A stretch of DNA of 64,000 nucleotides from Eulemur rufifrons. Its lineage: Eukaryota > Chordata > Mammalia > Primates > Lemuridae. The stretch is from contig NC_090989.1 of NCBI RefSeq assembly GCF_041146395.1, positions 51,796,501 through 51,860,500 on the forward strand, read 5' to 3'. Of the stretch, positions 33,890 to 46,288 are shown piece by piece; within the stretch, counting starts at the first letter, position 1; each line of letters begins with the position of its first letter. The notes under the pieces are model-generated. The model was not told where the DNA came from. It saw nothing but the letters and a program-made list of their open reading frames with translations, and made no database searches. The position numbers were made by a program, and so were the translations under genes.

Positions 33890-34195
33890 TTCAGTGCTTC
33901 CCCAACCTGTGGTCCTCAGAGTTACTGAAAAACATCTTCAAATCCATGCTACACTAGGTATAGTTAATTAACTGAATAAATTTGTCTTGCATTTGACTAT
34001 TTTTTGAATATACATAATTGCAATTAATAAAACATAAATGCATTTAAAACCACTACTGAGTTCAATGCAATCATTATTGTTTTGTAGTTCCTCAGCAACT
34101 GATTCAAAAAATACAACTAGTATCTCTTGGGATTCTGTAAAGTTTGACATTTAAAATGAAACCTTATACTTGGAAAGGTTGAGAACCACAGGTCT
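33890..34195. mobile_element. Possible hAT-type MITE with inverted ends
   Basis: The left end 'cagtgcttccccaacctgtgg' and the right end 'aggttgagaaccacaggtc' are imperfect inverted copies that fit hAT ends of the 'cagtggttctcaacc' kind. The interior is AT-rich. No clean 8-bp duplication seen. Confidence 0.4.
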
Positions 34196-35130
34196 AGGTC
34201 ATGCTACATCACTAAAATGTCATCTTTCCCTCCCTGAGCTCCCTGGCAAGCAGCAAAGGGCACTGAAGTCAAGAATATACAAACACTGGGGGTGCTCCTG
34301 CTAAGCCTCCTCTTTTAAAGGGCTCTGGGCATCATTGTCTGAGTTTGTCCACATTTGTGAATTCTGTTTCAGCAAAAAGGTCAGGCCTTTGACTGGAAAC
34401 AGCTTGAACCATTGTGGACAAAGATTGTCTTCTTTTTTAATATAGACAAATTGATAATGATAGAAAGTAGTTGACCACAAAGTTTACACTGTTGTAATGT
34501 TTCCAAATTCCAGTGGTGTCTTTCTAAATATTTACCTTCATTTAGAGGTTTTCTAGTGGGTGCTGAAATACGAGCAACTCCACCCACCAATCACTCACTA
34601 TCACTACAGGCACATTCCAACATTTATGCAACAAATATACGTCTGTACCCTGCCATAGACACCAGAGGTGAAATGGTGAACATGAAAAACACAGTACACC
34701 CATTGGGGAACTCCCATAGTAAGAGGAAGGCTCCGACATCCTATTAGATTCCAGTTTTCTGGAAATTTCTGAATAAGGGATATACTATCAAGAAGACATA
34801 AGTTCTGTGTCATCTATCCTCTTTTTGTCTGTGAGCACAATAAAATTTAATGCAGCAGCCCTTCAGTTATCTGTGTCATCATCAGTGGTGGAGATAAGAC
34901 ATAAGCAGGACAAGTTCAATGGGTTTATGAAATACAATTTCATTCTTTTCCTTCTGAAAACATAAAACCCCATTTCAAAATTGCCTTTGCTGTTAGGTCA
35001 TGGATGTGTGATTAATCTGTCTCGTGATGTCAATGGGATTAACAAGTGTAACTTACAGTCAGAACAAGTTAAAAGTGAGTATATGTTCTCCACCCACTCC
35101 TCTTCTCCTGAAACCATTTAAGATCTACTG
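34196..35130. other. Non-coding stretch, no feature recognised
   Basis: No named repeat. Overlapping short frames on both strands at 34381-34813 have no motif. Confidence 0.4.
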
Positions 35131-35132
35131 CT

Positions 35133-35465
35133 GGCCGGGTGCAGTGGCTCATGTCTGTAATCCTAGCACTCTGGGAGGCTGAGGTGGGAGGATCGCTCGA
35201 GGTCAGGAGTTCGAGACCAGCCTGGACAAGAGCGAGACCCCCGTCTCTACTAAAAATAGAAAGAAATTAGCTGGACAAGTAAAAATATATAGAAAAAATT
35301 AGCGGGGCATGGTGGCACATGCCTGTAGTCCCAGCTACTCAGGAGGCTGAGGCAGTAGTATTTCTTGAGCCCAGGAGTTTGAGGTTGCTGTGAGCTAAGC
35401 TGAAACCATGGCACTCTAGCCTGGGCAACTGAGTGAGACAATGTCTTAAAAAAAAAAAAAAAAAA
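35133..35465 (+). mobile_element. Alu SINE
   Basis: 'ggccgggtgcagtggctcat' start, 'ctgtaatcctagcactctgg', lemur-type linker 'gaaagaaattagctggacaa', right arm 'gtagtcccagctactcagga', A20-type tail. Flanks 'agatctactgc' and 'agacctgctaa' are only partly alike, so the target duplication is eroded or short. Confidence 0.95.
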
Positions 35466-35654
35466 GACCTGCTAAATTCACATGAGTAAAAAATAAACAT
35501 TTCTATGTTAAGTCACTGTTATTTTATGTCCTAATTTATTACTTAATACACAGTGTGTTCTAAACAAGTTACTTTTCCAAATAAACTGATGATTAGTCAT
35601 TAAGCAAAAGTGCATTGGCTTTTTAAAATACTACATTCATATCTTATGATTGAG

Positions 35655-35870
35655 ATCTTTGGAAAGTTAAGTGACTTCTGAATCTCAGTATTTTTTTTCT
35701 GTGAAATGTATAGAATATCACATGCTCTGCAGGGTTACTATGAAATTTAAGTTAAGTAACAAAATGAATATGTGAGGAGGGAATGCCTATCTTCACACTC
35801 CTTCAGGTACATAAAGCTGTCCAGTGAATGCTAGTTTCCTCTGTCTTGTATTATTTCTAATACACATAAT
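35655..35870 (+). repeat. Probable MIR fragment
   Basis: 'gttaagtgacttctgaatct', 'cagtattttttttctgtgaa' and 'gcagggttactatgaaattt' follow the MIR order but are diverged. Confidence 0.45.
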
Positions 35871-35929
35871 TAGACTATCAATTAATTAGATGTTTAGAAA
35901 AATAGAGTTTCAAGGATAAAAAAGGGACT

Positions 35930-36003
35930 TGAAAAACACCTAATCAAGTCCCTTATTTCACAAATGAGCAAACTGAGGTAGACAAGAAAGTAGCATTGCC
36001 TAC
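35930..36003 (-). repeat. MIR fragment
   Basis: 'cccttatttcacaaatgagc' followed by 'aaactgaggtagacaag' is complement-strand MIR core. Confidence 0.55.
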
Positions 36004-36364
36004 AGTGTCACGTTCTTTCTTTTAGACCATCTGCTGTTGAATTAGATAAAGTAAAAAATTATTCAGAAATGTAATAAATTACTGTCCTCTATATTAGATA
36101 CCATAGTATCAAAATGTGGAATCTAAACAGACATTTATCTGCAAGTTTTATATTAAAATGGCTCCTCAGTCTTGCCCAACCACACTGAAATTAGAGGCAC
36201 AGATGTTTCAAGCAGTGGTTAGGCATGGTGACAATGAAACAGTGTTCTCTCTATGCAAAGCCAACTGGCTTGTGGATAAATTACCTGTACAACTGTGGCC
36301 TCATTGGTGCATCAAATAAGTTAATTTGTGCAAGTAATGGAGCAGAGAAGTTAGGCCATCAGTG

Positions 36365-36605
36365 CTCATCGATATAGACTTTGGTCTGAATTCCAGTTTC
36401 ACTATCTTCTAATTCAAGGACCCTGTGCAGTGTCACCACTTTTCAGCTTCAGGACCCTAACTCTCAGTTTCCTCCTCTATGAAATCAAGATAAGACTATT
36501 TGCTCCATAGAATTTTTCTGAGTATTAAATGAGCTAATGTTTGTAAAAATCACTTAGCACAGTGTCTGACACATAGTAAACACCCTACTAATGATAATTA
36601 TGATA
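36365..36605 (+). repeat. MIR SINE
   Basis: 'tggtctgaattccagtttca', 'ctcagtttcctcctctatga', 'gagtattaaatgagctaatg', 'gcacagtgtctgacacatag' and 'taaacaccctactaatg' give the complete MIR right two thirds. Confidence 0.85.
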
Positions 36606-37384
36606 TGCAGAAAATCCATTCCTCTCAGCATAATCACACAGTAGATAAATCTGGGTATAAATATTCATACCCCCATATATGTCATGAAAGAAAACATATC
36701 ACATCTTCTAAATAATTTATTTTGTCACCTCCATAGAAATATTATTACAATTGAGTTACCATATAGACTTCCATAGTTGGAAAACATGAATGAGATCAGG
36801 TATTATATAATATAGGCTTAAAAATTAGAATTTATATGAACTAAATTTTCCAAAATATTTCATGTTAGTATAAACTCTTAAACCAACTCATTAAATGAAA
36901 CATTTTTTTCTCTGCCTTCTTAAATACAGTATTTCCAAATGTCACATTTTATCATACTCACAATTATCACGACTTCAACTATACATGCCATATCTGCTCC
37001 TGATGTGGGATACAGAAAGGAAGGAGTGTGGACTCACCTGCTTTCTATATAAAGTAAATGATTAGCTTGCTTTTTGCTCGTTTGCATTTTTCTTGTGAAA
37101 CTGAAGTGAGTAATGTTAAGCTGTCTAAGCTTCAAGGCAATAGAACACCACTAACTTTTTGAAGAATAAATTAATAGATTAAAGGCTGAAGTAATCAGCC
37201 TGAACTGTTTTACTCACCCTCCAGAAAATTATCTTCTTTGCTTATGCTTCCAGGATCTTTTGAATTGTCAGCACCATTCAAAACATTTCTTATGATTTCA
37301 CCATGGATGTCATTTCTTATTGTCTCCATTATTTCTCACACTATCCTCTCCAAGTCTGAACCAAATGAACAGACTTGACTGTAT
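36606..37384. other. Non-coding stretch, no feature recognised
   Basis: AT-rich, no repeat named. The interval 37060-37230 looks less degenerate but shows no coding frame. Confidence 0.4.
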
Positions 37385-38080
37385 AATTGTGCATTAGAGT
37401 CTGGAATAACTCTCAATTCTGTAACAGGTGTGAGTTCCAAGATGCTTTTGTGCCCACCAAGCTATTGTTTTCCCTACCAATTCCTGGACTGCTTTCATGG
37501 GACTGGGAAACAGTCTCACATCTTAATTTATACTGCAGTTTTCTGACTAGGGTGGGATTCTGTTTACAATCACAACAGAGTCCTAAAACAATCCAAATTT
37601 CCCAAGAGTTGAGCCCTTTGTCTCTTCTGTCAGCAACTGGCTAGAATCCTGCTTAAACCCAGGTGGACTTACACACTCCAGAAGCCATGCAATTCCCATC
37701 CACCTGTCCTCTGTGTAGCACTACTGCCTACCGGGAGACTCCCGCCGCTGGGCCCCAACCACCTGATTTTAATCTCAGGATATAAATTCAAGCCCAGGTG
37801 GAGAACAAATTTGCTCCATCAGCTTGGACCCTGAATCCGATTCCTGCCACCTCACTTGGAGGCCAACTCTCCAGCTGAGCAAGTTTTCCTATTCCTGGCT
37901 CTGCCTCTTCCTAACTTACTTTTCTCTTCCTGCAGGCCAAATAATTGGGGCCCACTGTGCCACATGACCTGTCCTACCAAGTTTATTACAATAAATACCT
38001 TTGGCAGCCTAATGCTCTCTTCTTTATCTCTGGCATTGTTCATTAATACAGTGCCAATGAAAAGTACCCTCAGGTATACC
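37385..38080 (+). mobile_element. Possible LTR-like element
   Basis: GC-richer than its flanks, with a TATA-type 'ggatataaattcaag' at about 37776 and an AATAAA at about 37990, a spacing compatible with an LTR U3-R-U5. I do not recognise the family, and no terminal TG/CA or target duplication is visible. Could equally be unrelated DNA. Confidence 0.25.
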
Positions 38081-39918
38081 AAGTATTTTTCTGGGATATT
38101 TAGGGCTCATTTCCAAATCTCTAATACCTCACCAGCAAAATAATATACGATTCTCTGCAGTTATGACACTGAGTTAAAAAAAAAAAATGTACCAAGAAGA
38201 AGGAGAGGCCTTGCTGCTGACTCCTCTCCCACCACATTTCTGGAGCTTGTGTGTTTGTTCCACTCCCCAGCTCCTGGTCTTTCCCCTGGCTTTTCCTGTC
38301 CTGTCTTTTCCCACTGCTTCTATGACTTCCGCTTTCTACTTTGCTTCTCTTTTTTCCTTCCATCCTCATGCTGCAATGAACACTTTCATAATATAACTTT
38401 GCAAACTTGGGAGTATATCTATAGGACAAATTACCTGTACTGGACTTTCAGAGACTATTCAACACTTTTTTAATCAGTAAAGAGGAAGCAATTGGTGACA
38501 CCCTAAGAAAACACTTTGCTTTCCATTCCCTGTTGAAAGAGCGCAGATTTCTATACCATTGTAAGTTATATGAAGAGTATGGGTGTCTGTGGGAGGGCTT
38601 AGAAGCTGAAAGGAGTCTGGAGAGTAAGAAAAGAAAGAAAATAGAGAAAAGAGGTAGACAGAGGACTGGAAGTTTTTCAGGCAAATGAGAGGAACAGTTG
38701 GTGGGGAGGAAAAGATTTAAACTATGCCCAAGCACAATGGCATTCACTTCCAAATTTAAAATTGTCTGCTGATTGTGGCTGAAAACCCACAACTCTTTTT
38801 TTTTTTTTTTAATCTTATTTTCACTGTTATATTCCTCTCAGGCTGACATAATTACCTTTTGCGGTTTCATCAGCATTTGGTAAAATTGCAACATCTCTAT
38901 TTCACAATGTTCTATTTCCCTCTGAAAGAAATCTAAAGCCTTATTTTTTTAATACTTGGCAGATGGTTAGCTGTTAACTAACTTTTTTCCCTAAAGAATG
39001 ACCTAATTAACCTAAGTATGTTACATTCTTATTACTGGATGTCCTATAACTGAAAGTCTTTAGAATCAGGCTTCATTTAATAATAAACTAGCATTTGAAA
39101 TTATTATTTGTTCATGACCCTCGCATCTTGCCAAATCCACCCAGGTTTCCCTTTCACATAACAGCCGTCTGTTATTCTCATTTGATTTTACCCTGCAGCA
39201 GCTGACAGCTTTGTTATCAGTCCACATGAGGGTAGACCTTGGAAAAAAAAGAAAAGGAAAATTATCAATTATCTTTCTTAAAGGTAGTTTGTCTTTTGAT
39301 TCCATGTTCACATAAGCAACTAGAAATTGTTGGCTGACGTTCTTATGGGAAGTATGGTAAAATTGAGGGAAAGTAGCAGACTCCTTGATCTCAGTAACAA
39401 TGGTGTGTGAGGAATGGCGCAATATGGATTCAGAAGAACAGGTGGTACTTAGATTTTAGATTTTGAAGTTTAGTGGTATCATCTCGGCCAGGGAGATCAG
39501 GCGCTAGCAAATGAAAAAAATAAGTAAATTCCGAGTAGACTGCTTAATAAACCTGATGCTAATTGTTTAATTTACAATGAGAAGCATACTTTTGAATGAA
39601 AGAATAGTCTTCTCCATTAGCCAGGATAACCCCTGCCCAGAATGAAGGTGGCTTTTAAAAATAACTGTTTACTAAAATATAACGATGTAAGCATGGCCTC
39701 AGAGCAAATGGGGGAAACACGATAAAAACAATAGCACCTGCTCATTCTACTCCTTATTATACTCTACACCACAGCTGGTAAATTTCTTTCTGTAAAGTTT
39801 CACATGGTAAACATTTTCAGCAATACAGGACGTACTCTCTGTCTCAGCTATTCAACTCTGCCGTTGTGATGTGACACAGCCATAGAAAAACCAAGTAAAT
39901 AAATGGGCAAGGCTATTT
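38081..39918. other. Non-coding stretch; possible conserved block 38820-39260
   Basis: No repeat recognised over about 1.8 kb, unusual in this window. The block 38820-39260 is rich in short transcription-factor-like words, including 'cagcagctgacagctttgtt' at 39196, which combines an E-box (CAGCTG), a TGACAG core and CTTTGTT. No coding frame stands out. Confidence 0.35.
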
Positions 39919-40320
<402 letters not shown>

Positions 40321-40329
40321 CTACACTAC

Positions 40330-40455
40330 ATTCATGTGCACGATCTATATGAGATTCTTCAAAACTCCGTGACCTAGCTGCTACCTATTTTATGGGTAAA
40401 GAAACTGAGGTTCAGAGAAATTAAGTGACTGACTGGAAGTGATACAGGTAAATAA
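40330..40455 (-). repeat. MIR fragment
   Basis: 'tattttatgggtaaagaaac', 'tgaggttcagagaaattaag' and 'tgactgactggaagtgatac' are complement-strand MIR core. Confidence 0.6.
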
Positions 40456-41449
40456 TGCTAATGAATTCCTCAAAACAGGGATTTGTCTTTCAAATCTCAT
40501 TCTATGACATCAAAGATGGGTAGTTTGGAGTTTATTTTACGCAGACAGTGGTAAAATCTCAATAATTTTTCCTACTTCAAAATAAGGAATTTTCTTCTAA
40601 TCTCCAGGATATTATTGTCAATTGAGAGTGTTATTAGCTTCCCCTAAGAGTATAAGAGAAATACCAACATTTTAATCCTCTAACTCAATTATTTTTCTAA
40701 ACTCTATGGTTCCTACTAAGAGCACGGTTTGAACATTTATTTTCAATATGATTCAGCTGCACAAAGAAAATAGTTTCTTAGTTTTCTAAAACTGCATTTA
40801 TCTTTTTCACAATCTCCAACCATGCTGGGTAGATTATTACTTTTTTTTTTTACTTCCCAATTAAAATATTTCCACCTCCTCTGGTTTCAACAATCCTTTT
40901 TGTCTCTTCGAAGTTAAACTTTCTGTTAAGACTATTTCAAATTTGCCTCTTTCACATAATTTAATTTTTTGCAAGTAAGTGCTCAGTCTTTCAATTTTAT
41001 TCTCTCCCCTTACTTTTCTTGAATTTTTACATATGAGGGGGATTGACCTTGTCCTCAGAGAAGTGGCTGAGGAAGACACGAGGGGATGGTGAATGTATTT
41101 ATTCCTCTGTTCCATGAGGTACCCCTGGATCTCAACCATCCCTTGTGCAAAATACACAGACCAATCTGCTCCCCGGACTGGTGACTGCTAAGAGGCAACT
41201 GGCTCCATCAGACTTTTGGTGCAACATGCCAGCCCCTCTGCTAAAACCCACAGTACCACAATTTTCACCCAAAGTCCTCATCTATAGGGGCCACTTTGTC
41301 CTGACCCCGGGCCTCTGCTACCCACCAGCAATTTCAAAACCTCTTTATCACTGTACTGAATGATCCAAGGAATTCTGAGATTGCAGAATGCCCTAAAGAC
41401 TATATATATGTCAAGTTGCCTTACAGCAAGGACATGTATAACCATCATG
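40456..41449. other. Non-coding stretch before the 42-kb L1
   Basis: No repeat or gene recognised. The minus frame at 41278-41769 (163 codons) is partly antisense to the following L1 and is not a gene. Confidence 0.4.
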
Positions 41450-42285
41450 TGGCAGGCCATGAACAGAAATTTTTCAAAAGAAGACAGAAGAATGGCCAAA
41501 AAACACATGAAAAAATGCTCAACATCACTAATCATCAGGGAAATGCAAATCAAAACCACAGTGAGATACCACTTAACTCCAGTGAGAATGGCCTTTATCA
41601 AAAAATCCCATAACAATAAATGTTGGTGTGGATGCGGAGAGACAGGAACACTCATACACTGCTGGTGGGACTGAAAACTAGTGCAACCTCTGTGGAAAGC
41701 AATATGGAGATACCTTAAACAGACACAAGTAGACCTACCATTTGATACAGCAATCTCAGTATTGGGCATCTACCCAAAAGAACAAAAGACATTCTATAAA
41801 AAAGACATCTGCACCCAAATGTTTATAGCAGCACAATTCACAATTGCAAAGATGTGGAAACAACCCAAGTGCCCATCAATACATGAGTGGATTAATAAAA
41901 TGTGGTATATGTATACCATGGAGTACTACTCAGCTATAAGAAACAACAGTGATATAGCACCTCTTGTATTTTCCTCGATAGAATTGGAACCCATTCTACT
42001 AAGTGAAGTATCCTAAGAATGGAAAAATAAGCACCACATGTACTCACCATCAAATTGGTTTCACTGATCATCACCTAAGAGCACATTTAAGAATAACATT
42101 GATCGGGTGTCGGGCAGATGTGTGTGGGGGAGGGGATGGGTGTATACATACATAATGAGTGCGATGCACACTGTCTAGGGGATGGACACGTTTGAAGCTC
42201 TGACTCGGGGAGGTGGGGGGGCAAGGGCAATATACATAATCTAAACTTTTGTACCCTCACAATATGATGAAATAAAAAAAAAAAA
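41450..42285 (+). mobile_element. 5'-truncated lemur-type L1
   Basis: Begins within the ORF2 3' end ('gaacagaaatttttcaaaag'), keeps the C-terminal Cys/His region ('[14 protein letters not shown]'-like text near 41630), an ORF2 end near 42000, then a 3' UTR with 'gtgggggaggggatgggtgt' and 'aacttttgtaccctcacaat', an AATAAA and A13. One stop interrupts the frame at about 41673. It is clearly related to the full-length element at 8-16 kb but more diverged. No clean target duplication seen. Confidence 0.9.
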
Positions 42286-42959
42286 AGAAGAAGTATATGT
42301 GGCTAGACTTGCCGTTGAGGCTTAAAGACTTCCATTTGGACTTCCAGGGAAGCAAAGCATGACCAGCCCGAATGGACCCAGGTCTTCTCATACTCATGTG
42401 AATATATCCAAAGTCAACTCCTCTTTTCAAATTTAGGCAGATAATAAGAGCCCTTACTCCAGTTATATTTCCTCTTCTCTCTTTCCTCTCTGTCATTCTC
42501 TATACTCTCCCACCAAGTCCCAGGAATACAAGTAACAGATTCTCATTCATATTCTCTCTCTCTCTCCCTCTCTCTCACTCTCACCCTACCCCACCCCCAC
42601 CTCTTGATAAGGACCACATGAAAATGGAACTCTGTGATCAACTTTGATAGGCCTGACTCACATTATGCCTCATGAGGAGATAAAAGAATCTAGAAAATCC
42701 TTTGTTTAACAAAGCCTGGCTTTCAAGACTGTTGTCTTCTGTAAACTTCTATTTGTAATATCAGAAGCTGAATATTAATTCAACTTTCTCTTTCATTTAC
42801 CCTTCTGACATTCTTAATACCTTTCTAAGATAGATAGATGCCTAAAGCTAGCTAGGAAATTAAATGTGGATATACATCACACACATGTACATGCACACAC
42901 ACACAAATATACATACATACATAAAGATACATCTTAACATTTTGCAAATATAAACCAGA
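42286..42959. other. Non-coding stretch with CT and CA microsatellites
   Basis: A pyrimidine (CT)n tract lies at 42554-42582 and a CA-rich tract at 42880-42905, with ACAT-type units following. No gene. Confidence 0.7.
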
Positions 42960-45303
42960 ACATTAGCAAGATGGCCTCGCATTCGTCCCCTGTAACCCCA
43001 CTAAGACGCACCAAAACAATGAATAAACAAAGACATATTTCAACTGTAGTGACTGAGGAAGTATGGTAGAGAGCAACAGGGGAGCAGCGTCCCTGTGGAG
43101 CACAGAAGCCCATGATAGTATGATAGAGAGGGAAACAAATTGCCCTGGCTCTACCACACTGTATCCCCCACCAGGATGGGCTTAGAATCAAGGGGGATTT
43201 CTTCTTATAGGGAAGAAGTAAGCTGGAGACCCCCAGTGGTCCCCATTGCCACCATAGATGCCAGAGTTTTTGCTACAGGAGAGTCCCCAGAATCCAGTTT
43301 GGAGAGTTGCCAGGAATCCCCTGGTTACATGGCCTAAGAGTAAGAACACCCTTGCACATCCCTGAGACTTAAGCTGATATGGCACAGGCCATCTAGAAAC
43401 TGGACCCACTGCTAGAGTGCATCAGCCATGGGGTCCGATAGCCACTGACTCTCCATCCCTGAGGCTCTACTGTCATTCCACCATGTTCACATGGGTGCCT
43501 GCAGTGCCACGACCCTGGCTGCAATGAGACTAGGCCCAACAAAACTGAGACCACAAGGTCCAAACCCACACAGCACTCCATCCCACCAGCCAGTGGGGAG
43601 GTAGCCCTGTCTCCCCAGAGAGACCACCACACAACCAGTCAACAAACTGTGGCCAGGGGAGCCTGCACCTAACCCAATGCCCAGTCTGGTGGCAGCCCCA
43701 TCTCTCCAGAGAGACCACCACACGACTACCTGGCCCACCACACCTACATATTCCAGGCCCAATAACCAGCCTGGCATTTATACCCCCAGCAAAACCATAC
43801 CACCATTGTCACAAATTCCTAATGCCTAGGCCACTGAGGCAATCATAGACATTTGCTAACAAGGATTACAGCTGAAGACAATGTACATACGCCACATTAC
43901 TGAGTCCACGTAGAACCAAAGCCAATGCATCATACCCAACCAACACCCTAGGACTCATCTACCGAAAAAAGTCTCCCCTTACAAAAGCTACTCCATAAAA
44001 TTGAAAAAAGTGACTATTCCACTAAATGTGCAGATGTCAACATAGGAACACAGGAAACATTAAGAAGCAAGAAACATGACATACCCCATAGGAAAACAAT
44101 AAGTCTCCAGTGACCTACCCCAAAGAAAAGAGGAAATGCTTCATGACATTGGATTGGGCAAGGAATTTTTGACTAAGATCTTAAAAGCACAGGCAACAAA
44201 ATAAAAAATAGACAACTGAGATTACATCAAACTAAAAAGTTGCACAACAAAGGAAATAATTAGCAGAGTGAAGAGACAACCTACATGATAGTAGAAAATA
44301 TTTGCAAACTATACTTCTGACAAGCAGTTAATATGCAGAATATATAAGGAACTTAACACAACAGCAAAATAATAATAATAATGTTATTAAGAAATGGGAC
44401 AAAGATCTTCATAGACATTCCTCAAAAGAAGGCATACAAATGATCAACATGCATGTGAAAAAATGCTCAGTATCACTAATCATCAGGGAAATGCAAATCA
44501 AAACCACAATGAGATACCACCTCACTCCAGTTAGAATAGCTACTATTAAAAAGACAAAAGAAAAAAGCATTGGTAAGGATATAGAGAAAAGGGAGAAAAG
44601 GAAACACTTACACTCTGTTGTTTGAATTGTAAATTAGTACAGCCACTACAGAAAACATTAAGGAGGGTCCTCAAAAGATTAAAAATAGAAGTACATTATC
44701 ATCTAGCAATCTCACTACTGGGTATATATCCAAAGAAAATGAAATCAGAATGTCAAAGATACATCTGTACTCCTTTATTTACTGTAGCACTATTTATGAT
44801 AGCCAAAATATTGAATCAACTTAAGTGTCCAACAACAAATGAATAAAGAAAATGTGATATATATACAGAATGGAATACTATTCAGACATAAAAAAGAATG
44901 AAATCCTGTCATTTGTGATAATATGGATGGATATCGAGGGCATGATATTAAGTGAAATAAGCCAGGCACAGAAAGACACATACTGCATGATCTCACTCAT
45001 GTGTGGAAATTATTAACAAAAAATTTAAAGAGGTGATATCATAGATGCAGAAAGCAGAACAGTGGTTACCAGAGACTGAAAAGGAGTGAGGGAAAGATGG
45101 GGAGGGGATGGTCATACAGAGTGTCATAATTGACATTGGAAACTCAGAAGGGAAAGAGCAAGAGCAGGGGTAAAGGATGAAAAGCTACCTTATCAGGTGC
45201 AATAAACACTATTCAGGTGACAAGTACTCAAACCCAGACACCACTACTATACAATTATCTATATAACTAAAAATCATTTGTACTCCTAAATCGTGCAATA
45301 AAA
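42960..45303 (+). mobile_element. Old L1M with large internal deletion
   Basis: The left part, to about 44135, resembles old L1 5' UTR text and ends with 'aaacaataagtctccagtga', a block typical of the L1M region before or at ORF1. Immediately after, at about 44145, the sequence reads 'ttggattgggcaaggaattt', 'gactaagatcttaaaagcac', which belongs to the 3' part of ORF2. Hence most of ORF1 and some 2-3 kb of ORF2 are missing. The ORF2 3' part follows ('aaaaccacaatgagatacca', 'tcactactgggtatatatcc') with many stops, then a 3' UTR and an A-tail near 45299. Assignment of the left 900 bp to the same element is an inference. Confidence 0.65.
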
Positions 45304-45704
45304 AAAAGAGTTAAGTGCTATGTTTTTAATTTTCTAAAGCACCTTGATGACAGTGAGTGTTCAGTGGTGAAGCATCCTCTGTTGAATCACTCTCAAAATT
45401 TTTCGCCAAGTCCTAAGTTGATAGCTTAAAGTCAAAAGTGAAATTATAGTTTCATTAGGACTTGGTGTAAAGAAGGCCCTTCTCCCCTTCCCCAAAGGGA
45501 TACTGCAGTTATATCACATACCCAATAGGCGCCACGATGAAGAACAGAGCTCATACTTAATTAAGGTTTTATACACACCAGTTCCCCAGTAAATGCAAAT
45601 TTAACAAGAAAATCAGACATGTCATATGTTCAAAATGCTCATGATAAACAATCATTTTGCATTCCTGCAAATAAAATTGTTTCATACTGTAAAAAAAAAA
45701 AAAG
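45304..45704. other. Short non-coding stretch
   Basis: No feature recognised; ends in an A13 run at 45691-45703 that may be the tail of an unidentified insertion. Confidence 0.4.
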
Positions 45705-46165
45705 AGTTGATATCATAGTTGCAGAAAGTAGAGTAGTGGTTACCAGAGACCGAGGAGGAGAGGGAAAGAAGAGAGGGGAGGAAGAGGAAGATGGGGAGAC
45801 GGTGGTCAATGAGTACAAAGTTACAGTAGATAGGAGAAATAAGTTCTGCTGTTCTATTGCACAGTAGGGTAACTATGGCTAACAGTAAGATATTTAACAT
45901 TACAAAATACTGAGAAGAGAGGTTTTTGACAGTTTTCACCACAAAGAAATGATAAATGTACAAGATGATGGATATGCTAACTATCCTGATTTCATTTTTA
46001 TATAACATACGAAGACTGTCCGGAAAGCATCCAGCCATTGTTAATATGTAATTTTCATACTACATGGCTGGATGCTTTCCGGACAGCCCTCATATATATG
46101 CATGGAAATGTCAAATTGTACATCATAAATACATACAATTACAATGTGTCAATTAAAAAATAAAA
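45705..46165 (+). mobile_element. L1M 3' UTR fragment, host of a MITE
   Basis: 'gttgatatcatagttgcaga', 'agtggttaccagagaccgag', 'ggtcaatgagtacaaagtta', 'ttgcacagtagggtaactat' and 'aagaaatgataaatgtacaa' follow the standard 3' UTR order of old L1s. It is collinear on both sides of an inserted 83-bp palindrome. A very similar 3' UTR is part of the neighbouring L1M (45020-45130), so this is a second copy or a duplicated tail. Confidence 0.75.
46010..46092. mobile_element. 83-bp palindromic mariner-like MITE
   Basis: Two perfect 23-bp inverted arms (46016-46038 and 46064-46086, 'ctgtccggaaagcatccagc' start) enclose a 25-nt loop. The outer ends 'cgaaga' and 'ccctca' extend the inverted repeat imperfectly. 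TA dinucleotides sit just outside on both sides (46008-46009 and 46093-46094), the target choice of Tc1/mariner elements. It is comparable in size and design to primate MADE1 but with different ends. No coding capacity; movement would have needed a transposase made elsewhere. A transcript through it would form a near-perfect hairpin. Confidence 0.85.
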
Positions 46166-46247
46166 TGCTACAATGATGGTAATATTTTTCATCAACAGCA
46201 GTTCACTTAGTGAGTGTTGATACTTTGGGTCTGAGTGAAGCTGAGAA

Positions 46248-46288
46248 AAATAAATAAATAAATAAATAAAAATTTAAAAAAATAAAAT
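46248..46288. repeat. (AAAT)n microsatellite
   Basis: Five AAAT units followed by an A-rich stretch. Confidence 0.9.

Noticed and set aside
41278..41769. 163-codon minus-strand frame
   Set aside because: Half of it is antisense to the truncated L1; the rest has no motif.
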